A DNA stretch of 21,381 nt from CAZLFQ01 sp964625465 (GTDB lineage Bacteria; Pseudomonadota; Alphaproteobacteria; Rickettsiales; Midichloriaceae), in the NCBI GenBank assembly GCA_964625465.1, contig CAZVFD010000025.1, positions 1 to 21,381 of the forward strand. Direction: 5' to 3'. How positions within the stretch are numbered: the first letter of the stretch is position 1; every line of letters begins with the position of its first letter. This document shows positions 15,452 through 21,381 of the stretch, piece by piece. A program made the translations under genes and the position numbers. The notes beneath the pieces are model-generated. The model was given only the letters and a program-made list of their open reading frames with translations. It did no database searches and was not told the origin of the DNA.

Positions 15452-16497
15452 AGATATTGCATTTACCAACTACAGTTGGCGGAAATCCGGTTGGTTTGTC
15501 TATAGCGGAACGAAAAATTGGGCTTGAGTCATATTGTCTGAATGTTGTTCGTTCAAAATCTGCAATTAAATATGATAGTGATTTGGATCCTAAGCTACAC
15601 TCATTATACAAGCTTGGGCTTTCTGGCCAAGCCATCTCTTTATTTGCAACTTTTTTATATTATAGAACTAAATTTGATATTTTTCATTTCAATGCTGGCC
15701 ACACTCTTTTAGATTATTATCCATTGGACTTGCACTACCTTGATTTACCTTTTTATCCAAAAAATAAAAAACTTATTATGACTTTTAATGGTAGTGATGT
15801 TCGGCAGTATATTGATGAATATCGCGAACAATCAGATTTATACAATATTCCCAGCGCAAACCTTAAAAAGCAAAAACGTGTCAAGATTATCGATGAATAT
15901 TGCGACAAAATACTGGCAGTCAACCCTGATCTATTAAAGTTTTTGCCGGAACGTACGATTTTTGTTCCCTATACCATTGCCAAGTGGGACTCTCTTGGCC
16001 ATGTTGGTTGTCCTAAAGTTAATAGTTCAAAAGAGATAAGAATTGTACACGCACCTTCCAATAGAGAGCTCAAGGGAACAAAGTATATACTCGAGGCAAT
16101 AACCAAACTACAAAAAGAATTTAGTTTTTTGAAATTCATTTTAGTAGAAAATACATCGTATACAGACGCACTAGAAATTTACAAAACAGCTGATTTAGTG
16201 ATAGACCAACTCATCCTTGGCTGGTATGGAGCTTTAAGCGTTGAAGTAATGAAAATGGGTAAACCTGTTATGGTTTATATCCGTGAAAGTGATTTAAAAC
16301 ACATCCCTAAAAAAATGGCAGATGACTGCCTCAATTCTTTCATTAATACTAATCCAAGTTCTATATACACCGACTTAAAAAATCTCATTACAAATAGGCA
16401 ATTACTATCTGATTATTCGGACAAAGCCCTAGAATATGTTTATAAATGGCATGAGCCTATGGCAATTGCCAAATTTATAAAAGAAACATGTTATTAA
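15448..16497 (+). CDS. Glycosyltransferase, GT4-like, last gene of glycan operon
   Basis: A 349-residue soluble GT-B type transferase. The N-terminus MKILHLPTTVGGNP is a typical first strand and glycine loop, FNGSDVR and NPDLLKFLPE sit in the N-terminal half, and the C-terminal half has HAPSNRELKGTK and DQLILGWYGALSVEVMKMGKPV (about 253-275) with the conserved Glu. It shares these C-terminal blocks with the membrane-anchored transferase encoded earlier in the operon, so the two probably arose by duplication and add different sugars or act in turn. Donor and acceptor are unknown. The start overlaps the ATPase stop by 4 nt. Confidence 0.85.
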   Translation: MKILHLPTTVGGNPVGLSIAERKIGLESYCLNVVRSKSAIKYDSDLDPKLHSLYKLGLSGQAISLFATFLYYRTKFDIFHFNAGHTLLDYYPLDLHYLDLPFYPKNKKLIMTFNGSDVRQYIDEYREQSDLYNIPSANLKKQKRVKIIDEYCDKILAVNPDLLKFLPERTIFVPYTIAKWDSLGHVGCPKVNSSKEIRIVHAPSNRELKGTKYILEAITKLQKEFSFLKFILVENTSYTDALEIYKTADLVIDQLILGWYGALSVEVMKMGKPVMVYIRESDLKHIPKKMADDCLNSFINTNPSSIYTDLKNLITNRQLLSDYSDKALEYVYKWHEPMAIAKFIKETCY

Positions 16498-16530
16498 ATA
16501 TTTCAGACTGGATGCTGACTGTCATTAGTA

Positions 16531-17445
16531 TTATTTAATTCTACCTTCTAAACCAACATCTACTTCATTAGAAGTGGCTGTTAAAATTTTCTGCAGGTCA
16601 TCACCACTAATTTGCCGAGCAATGCCTATCACTCCTTCCTTCACTTGAGGGATTGCAGTACTTGCTAAATTAGCTAGTTTGTTACCAACACCACTACCAT
16701 TGATATAACCCATAATTTGATGCGGATAACTATCACCTTGCACAACATGTTTTTCAGTTCCCACATGTTCATAACCTAAAAAAGATGGAGGCAATGCCGG
16801 AATAGGATCAGCATAACCTTGAATAACTCGTGATGTACGCTCTCTCAGTCTTGTGTTGTAAAATTTAGCTGCATTAGTATCGAAGACTTTTGGGCTACCA
16901 AAAGATACTACCTGAATATTAGTTTTGCTGTTATGTACATTTAGCCATAAAGCAAAGATCTTCGCCAAACATCCTCCCATGCTATGCCCTGTAATTAGAA
17001 AATGTATATCTATTAATTTCAGTTTTCGCTTTTCTAAATAGTGGTCTATGTGTCCTTTCACTTCCTCAAATGACTCTAAAAATTTTTTATAAAATCCACT
17101 GTGGATTCGACCGTTGTTTTCCAAAAAAATAGGTTGGGAAAACCATGTGTTAAAATCTGTTAGAATATCTGAATAAAACCAAGTGCCTTGAAATGCGATC
17201 ACTATTTCTTTATCTTTGAAATAAATATTTCCAGCATGTCTTTTATCGCTTCTATCATAAAATGGGATAATTTCACAACCATGAAAAACATCGTGCGAAC
17301 TATCTGTGCCAAACTCTAAACCGTATGATTGCAAACAGAAATGTGAGGCTTTTTCAATATCTGAATCAGAAACTTTTTTTTGAGCGTTGAGCAAAACAAA
17401 TTCACGTAGCTCTACCTCTTCCCCACCTGANNNNNNNNNNAGCAT
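16531..17445 (-). CDS. Class 3 lipase (alpha/beta hydrolase), N-terminus interrupted by assembly gap
   Basis: A protein of about 304 residues of the fungal-lipase-like class 3 family. IAFQGTW (about 83-89) forms the oxyanion loop, GHSMGG supplies Ser155, YADPIP supplies Asp213, and YPHQ supplies His242. The triad is complete, so it should cleave lipid or phospholipid esters. There is no signal peptide in the readable part, but ten N at codons 2 to 5 hide the true N-terminus, and the real gap length may differ. The ATG at 17445 has AGGGG 7 nt upstream, which supports it as a start; whether it is in frame with the rest depends on the gap. In intracellular bacteria such lipases can act on host membranes (inference). 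It ends 33 nt from the convergent glycan operon. Confidence 0.85.
   Translation of the reverse strand: MXXXXSGGEEVELREFVLLNAQKKVSDSDIEKASHFCLQSYGLEFGTDSSHDVFHGCEIIPFYDRSDKRHAGNIYFKDKEIVIAFQGTWFYSDILTDFNTWFSQPIFLENNGRIHSGFYKKFLESFEEVKGHIDHYLEKRKLKLIDIHFLITGHSMGGCLAKIFALWLNVHNSKTNIQVVSFGSPKVFDTNAAKFYNTRLRERTSRVIQGYADPIPALPPSFLGYEHVGTEKHVVQGDSYPHQIMGYINGSGVGNKLANLASTAIPQVKEGVIGIARQISGDDLQKILTATSNEVDVGLEGRIK
17431..17440. other. Run of 10 N (assembly gap)
   Basis: Ten undetermined bases sit inside the first codons of the lipase gene. A run of exactly ten is usually a placeholder of unknown length, so order and distance across this point are less certain. Confidence 0.95.
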
Positions 17446-17512
17446 AACAATCCCCTTTTAGTTATCAGGGTAATTTAAAACATTAAAAAGTCAAAAGCAC
17501 TATATCATGCAA

Positions 17513-18220
17513 TTATATTTGCTCATATGGCGAAGAAGTTTTTTTAATGTACATTGCAACCGCCACAACATAAGAGCATGCTAAGAGAACGCCCATGAAT
17601 ATCAAACCTTCAGTCATAGCTGCATTATTTATTGATGAGCTCTGAGAATTTGGGATAGCAGGTGGTGAGTCGCAATTACTCTGCCAAAGCAAAGTTTCAA
17701 AAGCCGATTCGCGTGCAAGACCAAGTACATCATCTGTATAATTCCAGTTTTTAGTAAGATTCAAACAGTTGTTAAACCTTTCTAAAATTGGTCCAACATA
17801 AATTTGACAGCAAGCATTTGTAAAATTGCGAAGCCATTCAACATTTGGCTCTACTTCAAGTATAGAAGCTGTACAATCATCATAGTGTTTGCCGCCAAGC
17901 TCAGAGAAGTAAATACTCTTATTTTCTAGGGTACTGTAGTTTAAAATTTTATCAAATATCTCTTGTCTAAAAATCTCTCCTGACACTGCATTGCTCACAT
18001 CAAATTTCTGGGTTACGCCACAACTTGTAGGATTTTTTTGATTATACAACTGCACCCCAGTGCCATTAATTAAAAAGTGATCTAATTCATTGCCTTTGCA
18101 GTCTTGCAAACTGATTGCCACCTTTGAATTTATAACAGTTTCGTTTTCAATATCATGCCCTAAATCAACACCAAACCCCACATAATAATGACTGCAATTT
18201 TGACTATCTAACCATTCCAT
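17513..18220 (-). CDS. Hypothetical cysteine-rich protein with one C-terminal membrane segment
   Basis: A 235-residue protein that I do not recognise. There is no N-terminal signal peptide. Eight cysteines (9, 41, 67, 116, 137, 138, 152, 183) lie in the soluble part, and several N-X-S/T sequons are present. A polar, Ser/Asn-rich linker leads to one hydrophobic segment (about 203-225), followed by a short basic end (KKTSSPYEQI). This is a tail-anchored layout. The ATG at 18220 has only a weak AGAG upstream. It precedes the lipase gene on the same strand by 67 nt, so the two may be co-transcribed. The many cysteines would suit a location outside the cytoplasm, which is hard to reconcile with tail anchoring and a lack of signal peptide. 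Confidence 0.7.
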   Translation of the reverse strand: MEWLDSQNCSHYYVGFGVDLGHDIENETVINSKVAISLQDCKGNELDHFLINGTGVQLYNQKNPTSCGVTQKFDVSNAVSGEIFRQEIFDKILNYSTLENKSIYFSELGGKHYDDCTASILEVEPNVEWLRNFTNACCQIYVGPILERFNNCLNLTKNWNYTDDVLGLARESAFETLLWQSNCDSPPAIPNSQSSSINNAAMTEGLIFMGVLLACSYVVAVAMYIKKTSSPYEQI

Positions 18221-18249
18221 ACATATCTCTATAAGTAAATTTAGTGCAA

Positions 18250-18278
18250 TGTATATCCTAAAACACTTGTGATATCAA
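18250..18278 (-). promoter_or_regulatory. Putative promoter of the tail-anchored protein gene
   Basis: On the minus strand TTGATA (18278-18273), 17 nt, then TATACA (18255-18250). Transcription would start near 18243, about 23 nt before ATG 18220. Confidence 0.5.
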
Positions 18279-18285
18279 CATCACA
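18268..18285. promoter_or_regulatory. Perfect inverted repeat, possible operator
   Basis: TGTGAT (18268-18273), six bases, then ATCACA (18280-18285). It overlaps the -35 box of the minus-strand promoter and lies about 30 nt upstream of the plus-strand one, so a bound dimeric regulator could act on both genes. The half-sites resemble those of CRP/FNR-type regulators, but with eight bases between TGTGA and TCACA and not the usual six. Confidence 0.35.
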
Positions 18286-18312
18286 TCCTTAAAATGAAGT
18301 TACAATTCCTAA

Positions 18313-18341
18313 TAGACATATCTTTGCAATTATAGTATACC
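18313..18341 (+). promoter_or_regulatory. Putative promoter of the symporter-kinase gene
   Basis: TAGACA (18313-18318), 17 nt, then TATACC (18336-18341), about 25 nt before the ATG at 18367. The -10 is weak. Confidence 0.35.
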
Positions 18342-18366
18342 CCCATCAAAAATCACCTCGGGTATT

Positions 18367-21018
18367 ATGTTCTTAGATTTGCATTGGATTGATATTTCAA
18401 TCGTACTTATTTACTTATTATTATGTTTAGCACTTGGCATTAGCAAATCAAACAAAATCAAAACCCTTACTGAGTATGCTGTAGGCTCCCGCACAATTTC
18501 TACGTTAGCATTAATTACCGCAGTATTCGCTACACGAATTGGCGCAGGCGCTACCATGGGAGAGATAGAAAGAGTCTACACAATGGGCTTTTTCTTCGCA
18601 TCAACATTGATTCTCAGTCCTATCTTTTGGTTTATCACAGCTAAAATTTTCGCTGGCAACATAGATAAATTCAAGGACTGCATATCACTCACAGACATCA
18701 TGAGAAAACTTTACGGTGTCCCGGGACAATGGCTTACTGTATTTGCAAGCTTGGTTGATTCCTTGGGTTCCGTTGCGGTTCAACTTATGGCGATAGGTTA
18801 TTTATTTAATTACTTATTTGGTATCGACACTTTCTGGGGCGTTATATTCGCGGGTGCAATTGTTTGTACATACGTAGCTTTTGGCGGTGCAAAATCTGTT
18901 GTACTGACTGATATATTTCAATTCATAGTATTCTATGCTGCAATGCCGATTGCTTGCGTAATAGCAGTAAAATCTTCAGGCGGAGTAGAAAATGTTCTAG
19001 CCAAATTGCCCGCTGAAATGATTTCATTCAATATCGAGGGAAATAAGTTCTGGCACTTTGCTAGCTTAGTAATATACGCTCTACTCCCCGCGACATCAGC
19101 AACATTTGTTCAAAGATTTTTAATGTCGCGCAATTCCGAGCAACTGGGCTACTCACTAAACTCGATCGCTTTAATCGCATTTCCTTTCGCACTTATACTG
19201 TGCGCAATTGGCTTCACTATGAAGGCCGTTGCCCCAGACATCCAGTCTAATAATGCTTTCTACTACCTCGTTACAACCTATCTACCAGTTGGCGTTGTTG
19301 GTTTAGCGATAGCTGCAGTTTTTGCCATAATAATGTCTTCGGCAAACTCTTGGTTAAACAGCGGTGCAACAATTATTGCCAATGACGTAATGAGAACTTT
19401 TAAACCAAATATGACGGAAAAACAGGGGCTATTTTACGCGCGCGCTGCAACTGTGGTAATAACAATTCTGTCAATATTCCTCGCCGTTAAAGGAGCCAGC
19501 ATAATGGATGTATTATGGTTTACAGATGGTTTTTGGTTTCCAGTGATGCTTATTCCAATTGCGGCTGGGATGTTTGGCATTAGAACTCGAAGCACAACTT
19601 TTGCTTTCTCAGCAATATCATCCATTATAGTTGTAAACCTTGTGGCTTTGATTCAGGGGAAATATGGTACACTCGGAATAGCGCTTGGAATAATAACAAG
19701 CCTTGTAACCTTCTTCGGATTCCATCATTTATTCGTGGCACACAGCAACTCTAGACTGATCTTTGTGATTAGTGTTATGAAAAATATAGCAAAATCACTT
19801 ATCTCTATTTTTAATGTGGCCAAACACTTCAGGTTTACAAATGAAAGTATTGCAAATAGTAGCGCGAATTACATTATGTTTTGCACTTTTATTATATATC
19901 AATACATACCTTCTATGTTCGATTCAGCTATTTCAGAAAGCGCTGAGTTCGCTCCAATAATATATATAAAAATAAGCGTGATTGTATTTGCATTCCTACT
20001 TTTCACATTTGAAAACTGGTCTGCAAAAACACAAAGAACAATTGCCCCAGCTTTATGGTATTTTAACCTCTTTTTTGCGCTTTGTTTCACATCTAGCTTA
20101 ATGTTAATTTGCAATTCAGATAAAACCTTGTGGGTGATCAATCTTTTATTATGTCTAGTATTACTCATTGTGTTTATGCCAGTAAGACAAAGCATTAACT
20201 TTTTTATTGTTGGCTTCTTGAGTGCATATTTAGTATCACCTGCATTTATGATCAATGACACGACTCTTACTCCTATTGAGTTTGTTGCGCAATCTTTACC
20301 TATCGCATATGGAATTATAGGAATTGTACTTATTTTCGTAGTCAAAAAAGGTCTAGAAAAAAAGCATGAACTACTTCATTCAAATGCATCATATGTTGCC
20401 CATGAAGCAATCTCTCCGCTTTCATTGGTTAATATGGCAGCAAATACTTTTGATGAACTGCTTCAAAGTGCAAAAAGCATCAAAGGCAAAGATTATGTAA
20501 AAGTAGGCAAAAAAGAGTGGAAATTGCTCGCATCAATAGCAGAAAATCTCTCAACCTCCTCTAAGAGTGGTATTGCTAGAATCAATACAATTCTAAGCAG
20601 CAAAAACAACTCCTATACTGATATCGGCTGCTATCAAGCTACAGACATTATTGACGATATTATGTATGAATTCAAATCAGCAAAATTAGAGTTAAATATA
20701 ATGTCTAATTTCTGGATTTACGGTTCAAAAGAAGGAATTAAAACCGTTATCTCAAATCTAGTACGCAATGCAATCAAATATGCTGGTGAGCATGCAACTA
20801 TTAAAATCACATTAAATAAAAACAATGAGATTATTGTGGAAGATAATGGTTTCGGCATGCCTAGCGAAATTAAGAAAAACATATTTAAAACCAATGTTAC
20901 TACTGCTGGCTATGGGTTTGGTCTAAGTCTATGCAAGAAGATCATCGATGATCATCAAGGCACAATCACCTGCCACTCGGAAATAGACAAAGGCACCAAA
21001 TTTGTGATTAAGCTTTAA
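18367..21018 (+). CDS. Sodium/solute symporter-histidine kinase fusion
   Basis: An 883-residue inner membrane protein. Residues 1 to about 470 form a sodium:solute symporter (SSF) domain with many membrane segments, including YAVGSRTIS, a long IGAGATMGEIERVY loop and a YVAFGGAKSVVLTDIFQ block. A second set of hydrophobic segments spans about 490-660. The cytoplasmic end is a kinase: His679 in HEAISPLS (phosphoacceptor), NLVRNAIKY (797-805), VEDNGFGMP (Asp826) and GYGFGLSL (848-855). All ATP-binding boxes are present, so it should be active. The layout resembles CbrA/CrbS-type sensors, but no PAS or receiver domain is seen. The solute is unknown; the proline/pantothenate/acetate branches of SSF are candidates. 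No response regulator gene is visible nearby. Confidence 0.9.
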   Translation: MFLDLHWIDISIVLIYLLLCLALGISKSNKIKTLTEYAVGSRTISTLALITAVFATRIGAGATMGEIERVYTMGFFFASTLILSPIFWFITAKIFAGNIDKFKDCISLTDIMRKLYGVPGQWLTVFASLVDSLGSVAVQLMAIGYLFNYLFGIDTFWGVIFAGAIVCTYVAFGGAKSVVLTDIFQFIVFYAAMPIACVIAVKSSGGVENVLAKLPAEMISFNIEGNKFWHFASLVIYALLPATSATFVQRFLMSRNSEQLGYSLNSIALIAFPFALILCAIGFTMKAVAPDIQSNNAFYYLVTTYLPVGVVGLAIAAVFAIIMSSANSWLNSGATIIANDVMRTFKPNMTEKQGLFYARAATVVITILSIFLAVKGASIMDVLWFTDGFWFPVMLIPIAAGMFGIRTRSTTFAFSAISSIIVVNLVALIQGKYGTLGIALGIITSLVTFFGFHHLFVAHSNSRLIFVISVMKNIAKSLISIFNVAKHFRFTNESIANSSANYIMFCTFIIYQYIPSMFDSAISESAEFAPIIYIKISVIVFAFLLFTFENWSAKTQRTIAPALWYFNLFFALCFTSSLMLICNSDKTLWVINLLLCLVLLIVFMPVRQSINFFIVGFLSAYLVSPAFMINDTTLTPIEFVAQSLPIAYGIIGIVLIFVVKKGLEKKHELLHSNASYVAHEAISPLSLVNMAANTFDELLQSAKSIKGKDYVKVGKKEWKLLASIAENLSTSSKSGIARINTILSSKNNSYTDIGCYQATDIIDDIMYEFKSAKLELNIMSNFWIYGSKEGIKTVISNLVRNAIKYAGEHATIKITLNKNNEIIVEDNGFGMPSEIKKNIFKTNVTTAGYGFGLSLCKKIIDDHQGTITCHSEIDKGTKFVIKL

Positions 21019-21028
21019 CGTAAGTGGA

Positions 21029-21063
21029 AAGGGTGTAGATTAGCTGTCAAATGCATCACCCTT
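21029..21063 (+). terminator. Weak stem-loop after the symporter-kinase gene
   Basis: AAGGGTG (21029-21035) pairs with CACCCTT (21057-21063) across a 21-nt loop, 11 nt after the stop codon. No T run follows, so intrinsic termination is doubtful. Confidence 0.25.
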
Positions 21064-21082
21064 GTAAAAGTTAAAATATTCG

Positions 21083-21173
21083 ATGACAGTAGCCCGCTTT
21101 CTGTCATACCGCGATTTATTCGCGGTATCCATGGGCTCAAGAGTGGATCCCGTTAACAAGTAACGGGATGACA
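21083..21173. repeat. Dispersed palindromic repeat element (Rickettsiales type)
   Basis: Two perfect hairpins sit in tandem: TACCGCGA/TCGCGGTA (21107-21114 with 21120-21127) and ATCCCGTTA/TAACGGGAT (21147-21155 with 21161-21169). The whole is bounded by TGTCAT (21102-21107) and ATGACA (21168-21173), which can pair with each other. A further ATGACAG at 21083-21089 can pair with CTGTCAT at 21101-21107, giving an alternative fold. Elements of this form, starting with GTCAT-CCGCG and ending with CGGGATGAC, are scattered in intergenic regions of many Rickettsiales genomes. The core is 21102-21173. Confidence 0.65.
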
Positions 21174-21255
21174 ATGCTTTGTTTACTACGAATTACTACC
21201 CACATAATTGTCATTATTTTTTCAAAACCTTAATATTTCTGTAACATTGGTAGTG

Positions 21256-21261
21256 TATAAT
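21256..21261 (+). promoter_or_regulatory. Perfect -10 hexamer before the last gene
   Basis: TATAAT at 21256-21261, with no good -35 at 16 to 18 nt. Transcription would start near 21268, about 20 nt before ATG 21289. Confidence 0.35.
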
Positions 21262-21288
21262 AGCGGCATAAAACCAAACTTTGCAGCT

Positions 21289-21381
21289 ATGAAAGCATAT
21301 AAAAGAGTACTTTTAATTGGAAAAGATATGGGGCTGACACCTAATAAAATTCTTTTAGCAACTTTTTCAGATCGATTAGAA
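21289..21381 (+). CDS. Start of an unidentified gene (partial, runs off the right edge)
   Basis: An open frame of 31 codons that begins MKAYKRVLLIGKDMG and stays open to the end of the window. It follows a TATAAT and has no clear ribosome-binding site. The N-terminal RVLLIG could be a first beta strand, but too little is present to name a family. Confidence 0.5.
   Translation, partial: MKAYKRVLLIGKDMGLTPNKILLATFSDRLE

Noticed and set aside
18268..18285. Standard CRP site
   Set aside because: The TGTGA and TCACA halves are separated by eight bases, not six, so it is listed only as a possible operator.
19899..20345. 148-codon open frame on the minus strand inside the symporter-kinase gene
   Set aside because: It is a shadow of the membrane-rich coding strand, with no ribosome-binding site or recognisable protein features.

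Overview
The window most likely comes from an obligate intracellular alphaproteobacterium of the order Rickettsiales or a close relative. It is AT-rich. Its 23S rRNA gene has its own promoter and leader, with no 16S or tRNA gene directly upstream, as in the split rRNA organisation of Rickettsiales. It carries ankyrin-repeat proteins that look like effectors and a dispersed palindromic repeat of the kind common in Rickettsiales. A run of 10 N at 17431-17440 shows that this is a draft or scaffolded assembly. The taxonomic call is an inference and was not tested by database search.

Layout. (1) 1-1661: the 5' end of 23S rRNA on the minus strand, with a promoter and a boxB/boxA-like antitermination leader, diverging from gshB (glutathione synthetase). 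(2) 1658-6017, minus strand: a tandem family of three ankyrin-repeat genes with one small gene of unknown function. The two long paralogues have an N-terminal domain with a Cys-His-Asp pattern like YopT-type (peptidase family C58) cysteine proteases, then a middle region, ankyrin repeats, a hydrophobic segment and a shared C-terminal tail. The third paralogue has the ankyrin part and tail only. (3) 6037-6469: a symmetric divergent promoter and a small lipoprotein with twelve cysteines besides the lipobox cysteine. (4) 6605-16497, plus strand: a nine-gene, tightly packed operon for making and exporting a surface glycan. In order these are a deacetylase-like protein, methyltransferase, transglutaminase-like protein, sugar-nucleotide epimerase, glutamine-dependent asparagine synthase family protein, glycosyltransferase, Wzm-type permease, Wzt-type ATPase and a second related glycosyltransferase. 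(5) 16531-18220, minus strand: a class 3 lipase, interrupted near its start by the N run, and a cysteine-rich protein with one C-terminal membrane segment. (6) 18367-21018: a sodium/solute symporter fused to a histidine kinase. (7) 21019-21381: a palindromic repeat element and the start of an unidentified gene.

How the parts may work together (inference): the epimerase, methyltransferase, AsnB-like enzyme, deacetylase-like and transglutaminase-like proteins would build and decorate a glycan or glycoconjugate. The two glycosyltransferases would assemble it on a carrier and Wzm/Wzt would flip it across the inner membrane. The protease-ankyrin proteins, ankyrin protein and lipase are candidate host-interaction factors. 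The symporter-kinase would couple detection of an outside solute to signalling. The most notable finds are the tandem C58-like protease-ankyrin pair and the compact glycan operon that combines a transglutaminase-like protein with AsnB.
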